Shown here in pieces: positions 32,948 through 42,071 of a stretch of 64,000 nucleotides of DNA (position 1 is its first letter; every line of letters starts with the position of its first letter). Source of the DNA: CAZKAP01 sp964550895 (GTDB lineage: Bacteria > Bacteroidota > Bacteroidia > Flavobacteriales > Flavobacteriaceae); the NCBI GenBank assembly GCA_964550895.1, contig CAZKAP010000012.1:1-64000 (forward strand), given 5' to 3'. The translations under genes and the position numbers were made by a program. The notes beneath the pieces were generated by a model. The model saw only the letters and a program-made list of their open reading frames with translations. It did no database searches and was not told the DNA's origin.

Positions 32948-35638
32948 ATGAACCCTATAAAATTAGTCTTCGGCATAGCCTTAATCGGTTTGCTCCTGAT
33001 CCCTAACTGTATCCTCGCACAGGTCAGCGGAGAGACCCGGCAATGGCACCGGATCACACTCAGTTTTGAGGGGCCGGACAGTTCCGAAGATGCCGCGATC
33101 AATCCCTTCCTCGATTACAGGCTCGATGTCAGGTTCACGGGTCCGCAAGGGCAGACCTACCGGGTCCCGGGCTTCTACGCGGCGGACGGAAATGCGGCGG
33201 AGACCTCGGCCACATCCGGGAATATCTGGCAGGTGCGCTTTAGCCCCGACCAGACCGGGCTTTGGACTTACCGTGCCTCTTTCCGCACAGGAAGCAATGT
33301 CGCCGTTTCGGGGGATGCGAATGCGGGTACACCTGTGGCTTTTGATGGTGCCGAAGGAAGTTTCCGGGTCTCGCCCTCCGACAAGAGCCTGCCCGATAAC
33401 CGGGCACGCGGCAGGCTGGCCTATGTGGGTGGCCATTACCTGCAGTGGCTGGGCGACGGGAGCTATTACCTCAAGGCCGGATCGGATTCACCCGAGAACC
33501 TGCTCGCCTTCGGTGATTTCGACAATACAGCGAACATCAAGGACTGGTCGCCCCATACGGCGGACTGGAATACTGGGGATCCCACCTGGAAGAATGGAAA
33601 GGGCAAGGGCCTGATCGGAGCCATCAATTACCTGTCGGAACAAGGGATGAATGCCTTTTCTTTCCTGACGATGAATGTCAAAGGAGACGGAAAGGACGTC
33701 TGGCCGTACCGTGCCGAAGCCCATGGCAGCCTGGATGGTGATGGAGGAGCCGATGCGGCAAACCGCCTGCGATTCGATGTTTCCAAGCTGGAACAATGGG
33801 AGGTCGTCTTTCAGCATGCCGAGAGCAAGGGAATGTACCTGCATTTCAAAACCCAGGAAACGGAGAACGACCAGCTCCTGGACGGGGGCGATCTGGGGAC
33901 TCAGCGCCGCTTGTACTACCGTGAACTCATAGCCCGTTACGGGCATCACCTCGCTCTGAACTGGAACATCGGAGAGGAAAATACCCAAACCACCCAGCAA
34001 CAGCGCGACTGTGCCGCTTTCTTCGCCGAAAATGACCCCTACGGCCATCACCTGGTGCTCCATACCTACCCCAACGACAAGCAGAGAGTCTATCCCAACT
34101 TGTTGGGGGATGCCTCCCTGTTTACCGGGGCCTCACTGCAAAATGGCGTGAGCAGTAATCACAACGATGTCCAGAACTGGGTGCAACGATCACGGGATGC
34201 CGGCAAGCCCTGGGTGGTGGCGAACGACGAACAGGGAAATGCCCAGACCGGAGTAGCGGCTGATGCCTCCTATTCCGGCAACCGCGGGAACCGGGACGAC
34301 AATCGCGAAACCATTCGGAAGGAAGTGCTCTGGGGGACCCTTACCGCCGGCGGAGCAGGCGTGGAGTACTACTTTGGTTATGCCACAGGGGAGACCGACC
34401 TGACCGCACAGGATCTGAGGAGCCGTCAATCGAAATGGGAGGATGCCCGGCGCGCACTCGAATTCTTTCAGCAATACCTGCCCTTTACGCGTATGCGTTC
34501 CAGAGATGAACTGGTACAGGGCGATAATTTCTGTTTTGCTGAAACGGGAGAGACCTACCTGATATACCTGAAGAACGGGGGCTCATCCCGTTTGAATCTC
34601 ACAGACAGTCCCGGAGTGTATGAGGTCAGATGGTTCGATCCGCGCAATGGAGGAGGGTTGCAGTACGGTACTGTACGCAAGGTTCAGGGGGGCAGCTCAC
34701 CTGGCCTCGGCAATCCCCCCAACAATACAGGTCAGGACTGGGCCGTACTCGTTACCCGATCGGGCGGTGGGGATACGGTGTCGTCGAACTGTAACGGCGG
34801 GTTTATCGAACGGGATGGCCTGGTGGTTATCGAAGCCGAGTCCATAGCCGCTAACGGCTGGAGTGTGAAATCCGGGGCCGAGGGGTATACCGGCAGCGGT
34901 TATATCGCCTGGGAACTCGGGAATCATCTCAACAACCCCGGGGAGGGCCTCATTGAAGTGCCCATACAAATTAGCACCCCCGGAACCTATCGTTTCGAAT
35001 GGAGAAACCGGGTAGGCGAAGGTAATGATGCGACGGAGTCCAACGACAGCTGGCTCCGATTCGACGATGCCGACGATTTTTTCGGGCGTAAGGCCGACGG
35101 CAGCATCGTATATCCCAAGGGACGCGGCTTGCAACCCGAGCCCAACGGTTCGGGTGCGGACGGATGGTTTAAGGTGTATTCGAGTGGAGCACTGGACTGG
35201 AAATGGTCCACCCGGACCAGCGACAACGATGCCCATGACATCTTTGTGACCTTTGACCAGCCCGGTACGTATACCTTGGAGATCAGTGCACGCTCCGAGC
35301 ATCATTGGATCGATCGCATCATCCTCCATCGGGAAGTGGAAGCCCCGAGAAGCTTAGCCCTGCCCGAGACGGCTTGTACCGCATCGGATATACGGGAAAA
35401 AGTCATCCGGGTGGCTCCCAATCCCGTCGGACGGGGAGAACTGCTGGAATTCTTCGACCTGCCTGCGGGCACCTATCAGCTTACGGGATTTTCCCTTTCC
35501 GGGCGTCGTGTTTACCAGGAAACGGTGGAAGTGTCGGGTGCGTTTACTCTGGATAGTACCGGCCTCCCTCCCGGCTTACTCATCTTTGCCTTCGAGAACC
35601 TGAAAAACGTCTACACGGCCAAGGTACTGGTTCGGTAA
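32948..35638 (+). CDS. Secreted DUF5060 glycan-active protein with carbohydrate-binding module and T9SS tail
   Basis: An 896-residue secreted protein. Signal peptide MNPIKLVFGIALIGLLLIPNCILAQ in two parts. Residues 30-130 are the DUF5060 beta domain (WHRITLSFEGP, FRTGSNVAVSG). Residues 150-520 form a TIM-barrel-like region with NWNIGEENTQT (likely acid/base Glu) as in glycoside-hydrolase-like DUF4038/apiosidase relatives, then a small collagenase-type beta domain. Residues 620-800 read as a jelly-roll carbohydrate-binding module (YTGSGYIAWELGNHLNNPG, YTLEISARSEHHWIDRI). The last 80 residues are a T9SS sorting domain (RVAPNPVGRGELLEF). Probable action: degradation of a marine or plant polysaccharide. 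No SusCD genes adjoin it. Confidence 0.85.
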   Translation: MNPIKLVFGIALIGLLLIPNCILAQVSGETRQWHRITLSFEGPDSSEDAAINPFLDYRLDVRFTGPQGQTYRVPGFYAADGNAAETSATSGNIWQVRFSPDQTGLWTYRASFRTGSNVAVSGDANAGTPVAFDGAEGSFRVSPSDKSLPDNRARGRLAYVGGHYLQWLGDGSYYLKAGSDSPENLLAFGDFDNTANIKDWSPHTADWNTGDPTWKNGKGKGLIGAINYLSEQGMNAFSFLTMNVKGDGKDVWPYRAEAHGSLDGDGGADAANRLRFDVSKLEQWEVVFQHAESKGMYLHFKTQETENDQLLDGGDLGTQRRLYYRELIARYGHHLALNWNIGEENTQTTQQQRDCAAFFAENDPYGHHLVLHTYPNDKQRVYPNLLGDASLFTGASLQNGVSSNHNDVQNWVQRSRDAGKPWVVANDEQGNAQTGVAADASYSGNRGNRDDNRETIRKEVLWGTLTAGGAGVEYYFGYATGETDLTAQDLRSRQSKWEDARRALEFFQQYLPFTRMRSRDELVQGDNFCFAETGETYLIYLKNGGSSRLNLTDSPGVYEVRWFDPRNGGGLQYGTVRKVQGGSSPGLGNPPNNTGQDWAVLVTRSGGGDTVSSNCNGGFIERDGLVVIEAESIAANGWSVKSGAEGYTGSGYIAWELGNHLNNPGEGLIEVPIQISTPGTYRFEWRNRVGEGNDATESNDSWLRFDDADDFFGRKADGSIVYPKGRGLQPEPNGSGADGWFKVYSSGALDWKWSTRTSDNDAHDIFVTFDQPGTYTLEISARSEHHWIDRIILHREVEAPRSLALPETACTASDIREKVIRVAPNPVGRGELLEFFDLPAGTYQLTGFSLSGRRVYQETVEVSGAFTLDSTGLPPGLLIFAFENLKNVYTAKVLVR

Positions 35639-35662
35639 ACCGGGAGGCCGACCTGCTGGGGG

Positions 35663-36367
35663 CTATTCCTCCCTCCAGGCAAAGACCTCTCCGTCCGCCA
35701 GCAGATAGCATTCCTCGCCGGGCCGGGGCCGGATCACGTGTGTGCCCGTGAAAGCTCCGAAGGCAGGGAGCACCAAGCGCTTTCCGTTGCGGTGAAAACA
35801 GGGAATTCGAAGCGTACTGCGCCCGTACTCTCGTATGCGTACAGCGGGATGAATATGACCGCAGACGTTGAAGAGCTCCCCGGGCTCCTCCGGGTGATGC
35901 GTAAGCAGGAAGGGGCCGAGCTCGGCCCCCGGACTCACTTGCATGCCCAGGTGTTCGAATTTCCAGTCCGAGATGATATCGTGGTTTCCGATCACCAGCA
36001 TCCAGCTCGTTCCGGGCAGTGAAGATTGCCATTTGAGCACCCAGGAACGAAACAATTCCCACTCGTTGTTGAGGTTGGAATGAAACAGGTCACCCAGGAA
36101 GTATACCCCTTTCGGACGGTATCGCCCCATCAACTCGTCCAGCTTACTGAAATTCCCGAACAGTGCTTTACGCGGGACGGCGGCGCCAAACTTGCGGAAG
36201 TGGCTCACCTTGCCCAGGTGCAGGTCGCTCAGGAGCACAATTTCCCGTTCCGGCCAGTACACGGCTCCGCTGCCGTCCAGATGCAACTGCTCAGAGGCGA
36301 TTTCTATGGCGATATGTCGGTTGGTCGTACTCACCGGGATGGACAAAGCTACAACCGTCACTGCCAT
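35663..36367 (-). CDS. pdeM: Ligase-associated DNA damage response endonuclease PdeM (metallophosphoesterase)
   Basis: A 234-residue calcineurin-like phosphoesterase and the last gene of the repair operon. Metal-binding motifs: LLSDLHLGK, FLGDLFHS, IGNHD and CGHIHP, in the usual order. The family is found with the ATP ligase, helicase and exonuclease described below and is named for that association. The ATG overlaps the helicase stop region by 10 bases, so it is translationally coupled. The longer open frame upstream lies wholly within the helicase gene and was not used. Confidence 0.9.
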   Translation of the reverse strand: MAVTVVALSIPVSTTNRHIAIEIASEQLHLDGSGAVYWPEREIVLLSDLHLGKVSHFRKFGAAVPRKALFGNFSKLDELMGRYRPKGVYFLGDLFHSNLNNEWELFRSWVLKWQSSLPGTSWMLVIGNHDIISDWKFEHLGMQVSPGAELGPFLLTHHPEEPGELFNVCGHIHPAVRIREYGRSTLRIPCFHRNGKRLVLPAFGAFTGTHVIRPRPGEECYLLADGEVFAWREE

Positions 36368-38835
36368 TTTTGAGTAAGCCGGCGAATGCGGTCCGATAGT
36401 TTTTCCGAAGACATCTTCTCGCGCAGGCGGTCGGTGATAATGGGGAAGGAGAAGGGCGTCGGGGTCTCGCAGCGGCAAACCGCGATCTCTTGCCGTTGGA
36501 TGCGCCTGAGCGAAGCCCGCAGTCGGGCCTCTTCCAGCTGATGTTCGAAGGTTTCCGTATAGGCTTGCCGAAAGAGCAGGTTGTCCGGTTCGTGTTCCCT
36601 GAATACCTGGAACAGCAATTGAGAGCTGCTTTGCAGGTGCTTCATCTGAACACCCTTTCCGGGAAAACCGTTGAATACCATGCCGCTGATCACGGCGATG
36701 TCCCTGAATTTACGGCTCGCCATCTCGGAGGAGTTCAGGCTTTTCTGCAGGTCGCTGAGCAGGTCCTGGTCCGTGAACAGGTTGTTGTCCAGGACGGCCT
36801 GTATGTCGACCTCCTGATTACCCAGTAATTCGAAACCGTAATCGTTAAACGCCAGGGTAAAGCTGATGGGATAGAGCAGGCCGATCCTGTAGGCGAGCAG
36901 GCTGCAGAGTGCCTCGTGTACGTGCCGCCCTTCAAATGGGTAGAACAGATGATGGTAGCCTTCACGGGTGTGGAACACTTCAATCAGGAACTGATCGGGT
37001 CCCGGTACGATGCTCTCTTTGCGTTGCCGGTCCAGGACTCCCTTCAGGGCGCGAATTTCCTCCGATTGCCGGCTCTCATTTTCGTTTGAGGTATAGAGTT
37101 GTTCCCGGAGCAGGCGGGACATCTCCGCCGAGAAACTCAGCCGTCCCCCCATCCAGCTGGGCACCCGTTTGGTCGGCTTGGTGGTCCGCTTCACCTGTGC
37201 CTTCATGTTCCGCATTCGAATAAACTCCAGGTTCTTGCCGGAAAAGGTAAACACATCCCCGGCTTTGAGTTGGGAAATGAACCACTCCTCTATGGAACCC
37301 ACGTAGGCCCCGCTCAAGTAATGGACCGATATGCTCGCATCGCTTACGATGGTTCCGATCTGCATCCGATGTCGCATGGCTATACCGCGGCTTTCCACCC
37401 GGAAGATTCCGTCTTCGTCTATGCGGACCTTCTGGAACTCGTCGTAGGACTGCAGGCTCTGACTGCCCATAACCAGGAAGTTCAGCAGCCAGATCCATTG
37501 CTCCTTTTCCAGGTAGCGGAAGCAATGGGTCGTGAGTATTTCGGGATAGATCTCGTCGGGACGGAAGCCGTCGGAGACCGCCAGGGTAGTCAGGTATTGC
37601 AGCAGCACATCGAAGGCGTTGAGGTAAGGGATGCGTTCCTCCACCGCCTGCTCCCTCACGGCTACCTTAAGCGCCGAGGCTTCGATGAGTTCCATGGCGT
37701 GGGTCGGCAGGAAATAGATGACGCTTAGCTGTCCGGGTCGGTGTCCGCTCCGGCCGGCCCTTTGCAGGAAGCGTGCCACACCCTTGGGGCCGCCGATCTG
37801 AATCACGGTTTCCACCGGGGCAAAGTCCACTCCCAGATCCAGGCTGGAGGTACAGACCACTGCCCTGAGCCGTTCCTCTCGTATGGCCTGTTCCACCCAG
37901 AGACGGGTCTCCTTTGCTATGCTGCCGTGGTGCATGGCCATTTCCCCGGCCAGCTCGGGATAGGCCTCCAGCAGCTGCTGGTACCAGATCTCGCACTGGG
38001 CCCGGGTATTGGTGAACAACAAGGTGGTCTTGCTGCGATCGAGTATGGGTTTAACCTGTTTAAGCAGTTGGAGGCCCAGGTGGCCCCTCCAGGGGAAATG
38101 GTCCATGGATTCCGGGATCAGGCTGCGCACTTCGATCTCCTTGTCCATTCGGGCGCGGATCAGCACGGAATTCTTTCGGGCCTCGGTCTGGGGTCCGAGC
38201 AGTACCTCCCGGGCCTGTTCCAGATTCGCTATGGTGGCAGATATCCCCCAGCTGCGAAAGCCCGGACATAAGGACCTGAGGCGGCTCAGGGCCAGTTCCA
38301 TCTGAACGCCGCGCTTGCTGCCCATAAGCTCGTGCCATTCGTCGACCACGACCGCTTTACATGCCTTGAAGATAGAGGGGTATCCTTTTGTGGCCAGCAG
38401 CAGGTGGAGGCTCTCCGGAGTGGTGATCAGCAGGTTGGGAGGGGATTTTCGCTGACGACTGCGTTCCTTTTGCGAGGTGTCACCCGTCCGTATTCCCACA
38501 GTCAGGCCGGGATACAGATCGGAGATTAGGGTTTCGGCCGAATTCAGGATTTCGTACGAAAGTGCCCTCAGGGGTGTGATCCAGAGGGCGCGCAATCCCT
38601 TAACCGGTTTATTTCCAGCACCCCCTGCCGCCTCGAGCAGTTCCAATACGATCGGTACCCAGAGGGCATAGGTTTTTCCACTGCCAGTGGGTGCATTCAG
38701 CATGCCGTGTCTGCCCTCCATATAGGCCAGCCAGGTCTCGCGCTGGAAGTCGAAGGGCTTCCATCCGCGGGAGGCGAACCAGGCCTCTCCCTGTTCCATC
38801 AGCTTGCGATGGCGCTCTGGAGTTTCCCGGCTCAT
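36358..38835 (-). CDS. Ligase-associated DNA damage response DEXH-box helicase
   Basis: An 825-residue Lhr-like superfamily 2 helicase. Walker A is NAPTGSGKTYA, the DEXH box is VVVDEWHEL, SATIANLEQ is motif III, and QRAGRSGHRPGQ is motif VI; a C-terminal winged-helix and Lhr-type domain follows. It is predicted to unwind or reanneal damaged DNA for the adjacent ligase. Overlaps the ligase gene by four bases. Length is typical of this subfamily, shorter than full Lhr. Confidence 0.93.
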   Translation of the reverse strand: MSRETPERHRKLMEQGEAWFASRGWKPFDFQRETWLAYMEGRHGMLNAPTGSGKTYALWVPIVLELLEAAGGAGNKPVKGLRALWITPLRALSYEILNSAETLISDLYPGLTVGIRTGDTSQKERSRQRKSPPNLLITTPESLHLLLATKGYPSIFKACKAVVVDEWHELMGSKRGVQMELALSRLRSLCPGFRSWGISATIANLEQAREVLLGPQTEARKNSVLIRARMDKEIEVRSLIPESMDHFPWRGHLGLQLLKQVKPILDRSKTTLLFTNTRAQCEIWYQQLLEAYPELAGEMAMHHGSIAKETRLWVEQAIREERLRAVVCTSSLDLGVDFAPVETVIQIGGPKGVARFLQRAGRSGHRPGQLSVIYFLPTHAMELIEASALKVAVREQAVEERIPYLNAFDVLLQYLTTLAVSDGFRPDEIYPEILTTHCFRYLEKEQWIWLLNFLVMGSQSLQSYDEFQKVRIDEDGIFRVESRGIAMRHRMQIGTIVSDASISVHYLSGAYVGSIEEWFISQLKAGDVFTFSGKNLEFIRMRNMKAQVKRTTKPTKRVPSWMGGRLSFSAEMSRLLREQLYTSNENESRQSEEIRALKGVLDRQRKESIVPGPDQFLIEVFHTREGYHHLFYPFEGRHVHEALCSLLAYRIGLLYPISFTLAFNDYGFELLGNQEVDIQAVLDNNLFTDQDLLSDLQKSLNSSEMASRKFRDIAVISGMVFNGFPGKGVQMKHLQSSSQLLFQVFREHEPDNLLFRQAYTETFEHQLEEARLRASLRRIQRQEIAVCRCETPTPFSFPIITDRLREKMSSEKLSDRIRRLTQKWQ

Positions 38836-40457
38836 TGATCCTGGTCTTTATCCCTGGCGCTTATGAGGGTCATGACATCGTCCAGGTGGTTGGCCTCCTC
38901 CGCCTTCTTGTCCTTACGCCATCTCAGGATACGGGGAAAGCGGGTGGCCACCCCGGACTTGTGACGTTTGGAATGGGCTATGCCTTCGAAGGCCAGCTCG
39001 AATACGTGTTCCGGACTCACGCTTCGGACCGGACCAAAGCGCTCCAGGGTGTTCTTTTTGATCCAGCGATCGAGTTCCCTGAATTCTTCATCCGTCAGTC
39101 CGGAATACGCCTTAGCGAAGGTGATGAGTTCGGGCTTCCCGTCTTCTCCGTCTTTCCACAGGGCGAAGGTGTAATCGGTGAACAGGTTGCTGCGCCGCCC
39201 ATGGCCCCTCATGGCATAGGTGAGCACAGCGTCTATGGTCAGCGGGTCTACCTTCCATTTCCACCAGTCCCCTTTTTTACGGCCGATACGATAGGGCGAA
39301 TCGAGCCGCTTGAGCATGAGTCCTTCGCTGCCCAATTCCCTGGCACGTTCCCGTTCGCCGGCTACTTGCTCCCAGTCGGAAGGGTGCATGCGCTGCGACA
39401 GGTCCAGGGGGATATCCGAGTCTTCAATGCGGGCGAGCAGACCTTCCAGCAATTCGCGGCGCTGTCTATAGGCTTTGTCCCTGAGATCCCTGCCTTCGAA
39501 TTCCATGAGATCGTAGGCCCTGAGGATCACAGGCATCTTTTTTAGGACAGAGGGGCCGACCGCCTTTCGCCCAAGCCGGGTCTGCAGGTCCCTGAAGTTG
39601 CCGAGTTTTCCCTCGGGGAATGGCAGGATTTCCCCATCGATTACAGTACCGTCGGGCAAGCGGGCATGGAGGCCCTGGAATTCGGGGAAGCTGTCGGTAA
39701 TCAGTTCCTCTCCCCGGCTCCAGACGAAGACCTCTCCGTTGCGGATGATTACCTGGGATCGAATGCCGTCCCATTTGTGTTCGATGGCCCACTCCCGGAC
39801 GTCGCCCAGTTTCTCGACCCGGTTCTCCAGGGCGTAGGCCAGGTAGAAGGGGTAGGGCTTGGAGTGGACATCTGCGGCCTCTCCCTGCACGAAGAACTCG
39901 TGAAAGTCGACTTGAGATGGATCCCAGTTTCCGGTCAGCCGGTAGGCCAGTATGTCCTCGTCCACTCCGGTGGCCCGTGAAAGGGCCCGGGTCATGAGTT
40001 TTTGACTGACACCGATGCGAAAGCCCCCGGTTATGAGCTTGTTGAAAACGAAGCAGGAATAGAAATCCATACGCTTCCACTGTTCCCGGAGGTAGGCCCG
40101 CTTGAGGCCCTCTTCTTTTCGGCGCAGTGCGATCATGTCCTGCATGTAGCGATGCAGGGGAGGGAGCTCTCCGGAGCCTTCCCCCGAAACGATCAATGCA
40201 ATGGTCTCGGCCAGATCTCCGACGATGTGATAGCTTTCCTCAAACAGCCAGGGCGGCAACCCGGCGACCTCTGTAGCCCAAAGCCTCAGCAGGGTATGGT
40301 TGACGGGTCGGGGCGGTCTTCGGTGGGAGAGGATGGCAATGGTCCAGACCTTGTCCCTATCCTCAGCCTGTTGGAAGTATTCGGCCAAAAAGGCGACCTT
40401 TTCGTTGGTTTTGTTGGTACCGTCCAGGCGTTCGATGAGTCGGGCGAAGCTTTTCAT
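38832..40457 (-). CDS. ATP-dependent DNA ligase (ligase-associated repair operon)
   Basis: A 541-residue ligase with an N-terminal helical DNA-binding domain (about 1-195), the nucleotidyltransferase domain with the adenylated Lys228 in EHKWDGIR, motif III (VWSRGEEL), motif IV (DGEILPF), motif V (EGLMLKRLDSPY, WWKWKVDP), and a C-terminal OB domain. It seals nicks using ATP; cells of this group also keep an NAD ligase for replication, so this one acts in repair. It overlaps its neighbours on both sides by four bases. Confidence 0.94.
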   Translation of the reverse strand: MKSFARLIERLDGTNKTNEKVAFLAEYFQQAEDRDKVWTIAILSHRRPPRPVNHTLLRLWATEVAGLPPWLFEESYHIVGDLAETIALIVSGEGSGELPPLHRYMQDMIALRRKEEGLKRAYLREQWKRMDFYSCFVFNKLITGGFRIGVSQKLMTRALSRATGVDEDILAYRLTGNWDPSQVDFHEFFVQGEAADVHSKPYPFYLAYALENRVEKLGDVREWAIEHKWDGIRSQVIIRNGEVFVWSRGEELITDSFPEFQGLHARLPDGTVIDGEILPFPEGKLGNFRDLQTRLGRKAVGPSVLKKMPVILRAYDLMEFEGRDLRDKAYRQRRELLEGLLARIEDSDIPLDLSQRMHPSDWEQVAGERERARELGSEGLMLKRLDSPYRIGRKKGDWWKWKVDPLTIDAVLTYAMRGHGRRSNLFTDYTFALWKDGEDGKPELITFAKAYSGLTDEEFRELDRWIKKNTLERFGPVRSVSPEHVFELAFEGIAHSKRHKSGVATRFPRILRWRKDKKAEEANHLDDVMTLISARDKDQDQ

Positions 40458-41521
40458 GCACCCGTACTTCCTTGATCGCCCGGGGATGCCGCTGCGGTTG
40501 CCCTGGTTTCTTCACCCCTGCCCGGGTCCAGTTCTGCCGTTTCTCCCTCGAATTCGGTGCCCTCAACCGTGGCCTGGTATCCGGCTTCCTGCAGGTAGCG
40601 GGAAAAGATGCGGGTGTAGCCGTGGGTGCAGATGATTCTCAGGGCCCCCGTGGCCTCTATGGCCGCGAGCAGGCCCTTCCAGTCGCTGTGGTCGCTCAGC
40701 ACAAACCCCCGGTCGATGGCCCTGCGCCTGCGTGCCCCGCGGAATTGCATCCATCCGCTGGCGGTGGCCGTTACGAAAGGCGCCATTTTACGCAACCAGG
40801 TCCCGCCGTGGACACTGGGCGGAGCCAGTACCAGGTTTCCCTTAACCTGTTTGCGGTCAGTGGCTCGTTCTATGCGGACGGTAGGTGGAAAATCGAACTG
40901 ATTCCGGAGTACCTCCGTCATGTTTTCGACCGCGCTGTGGGTGTAGATGGTGCCTATGGAAGGGTCGAGATAGCGCAACAGTCGCTGGGCCTTGCCCAGG
41001 GAATAGCCAAAGAGTACCGAGGTCCGCCCTTCGTCCCGGTTCCTGGCCCACCACTGGTTGATTTCGTCCTGTATTTCTCCGTAGGGTTTCCAGTTGAAAA
41101 CGGGGAGGCCAAAGGTGCATTCGGTGATGAACGTGTGGCAGGGTACGGGTTCGAACGGAGTGGTCAGTCCGTCCGGGTCGGTTTTGTAATCGCCCGAAAA
41201 CACCCAGACTTCACCCCGGTATTCCACGCGTATCTGCGAACTCCCGAGTATGTGGCCGGCCGGATGGAAGGAAAACGAGACCCCGCGGATACTAAAGGTC
41301 TCCCCCCAATGGTATCCGCTCACTTCGATCTTCCCGAGGCGGTGCCGAATGATGGGCACATTGCTGTGATGCGTAATGTATTTCCCGTGGCCGGATCGGC
41401 TGTGATCCGCATGGCCATGGGTGATCAGGGCACGGGGAACGGCCCTCCACGGATCCAGGTAGACGTCGGCCCGCGCGCAATAGATGCCCTTGTCCGAGAA
41501 TGCAAGCAGGGGTTCTTTCAT
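40454..41521 (-). CDS. Ligase-associated DNA damage response exonuclease (metallo-beta-lactamase/beta-CASP fold)
   Basis: A 355-residue nuclease and the first gene of the operon. The MBL zinc motif ITHGHADHSRSGH lies near residue 35, GDYKTDPDGL and FITECTFGLP (Asp and Glu ligands) follow, and LSDHSDWKGLL gives the C-terminal histidine motif. Known relatives are Artemis/SNM1-like single-strand nucleases. The C-terminal 30 residues are disordered and acidic. It starts the ligase-helicase-PdeM cluster; no exact TAnnTTTG was found upstream. Confidence 0.92.
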   Translation of the reverse strand: MKEPLLAFSDKGIYCARADVYLDPWRAVPRALITHGHADHSRSGHGKYITHHSNVPIIRHRLGKIEVSGYHWGETFSIRGVSFSFHPAGHILGSSQIRVEYRGEVWVFSGDYKTDPDGLTTPFEPVPCHTFITECTFGLPVFNWKPYGEIQDEINQWWARNRDEGRTSVLFGYSLGKAQRLLRYLDPSIGTIYTHSAVENMTEVLRNQFDFPPTVRIERATDRKQVKGNLVLAPPSVHGGTWLRKMAPFVTATASGWMQFRGARRRRAIDRGFVLSDHSDWKGLLAAIEATGALRIICTHGYTRIFSRYLQEAGYQATVEGTEFEGETAELDPGRGEETRATAAASPGDQGSTGA

Positions 41522-41580
41522 AGCCCGGTGAATTTACGAATTTCTGATTCCCCGAAGCCGCGGGCATAGGGGGCAAATCC

Positions 41581-41588
41581 TATCTTTG
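41581..41588 (+). promoter_or_regulatory. -7 element TATCTTTG for the TerB-like gene
   Basis: An exact TAnnTTTG match 18 bases before the ATG. Confidence 0.55.
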
Positions 41589-41606
41589 TGGTTTAAACTT
41601 GCAGCC

Positions 41607-42041
41607 ATGCCCATAGTAGATTTATACGAAAACGAAGATCAGAGCAGGAACCTGGCTCACTTTGCTGCCCTGGCCTCCCTGGCCGCGAGGGACGGCATTG
41701 TGACCGAGGAGGAGAAGGTGGTCCTGGACCGGTTCGCGATGAAGCTTGGGATTACCGATGAGCAATACGCCGAAGTAATGAAGGAGGATAACAAGTACCC
41801 CATAACCACTACGGGTTCTGCCCAGAAGAGGCTGGCCCGGCTCTACGACCTTTTTACCATGGTATTCTCGGATCATTCCTGCGAGGTTCCGGAGCGCGCC
41901 TTGCTGGAACGGTACGCAATAGGTCTGGGATACAGTGTAGAGCAGGCCGAGCGAATGATCTCCAGGGCCTTCGACATCTTCTGTGGGAAGATCGAATTCG
42001 AGGAGTTCGAATACCTGATTGGCCGTAAACTCAAGAAATAG
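41607..42041 (+). CDS. TerB-like tellurite-resistance/DnaJ-associated helical domain protein
   Basis: A 144-residue all-helical cytosolic protein with the TerB pattern: HFAALASLAARDGIVTEEEK, a tight Asp/Gly metal-binding turn, then LARLYDLFTMVFSDHSCEVPERAL and VEQAERMISRAFDIF. TerB domains bind divalent metal and serve in stress responses. The genuine start is the ATG giving MPIVDLYENEDQSRN, as the promoter lies between it and an upstream in-frame start. It converges on fbp. Confidence 0.82.
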   Translation: MPIVDLYENEDQSRNLAHFAALASLAARDGIVTEEEKVVLDRFAMKLGITDEQYAEVMKEDNKYPITTTGSAQKRLARLYDLFTMVFSDHSCEVPERALLERYAIGLGYSVEQAERMISRAFDIFCGKIEFEEFEYLIGRKLKK

Positions 42042-42071
42042 CGGATCTCTAACCCGTGCAGGGATATGCGC

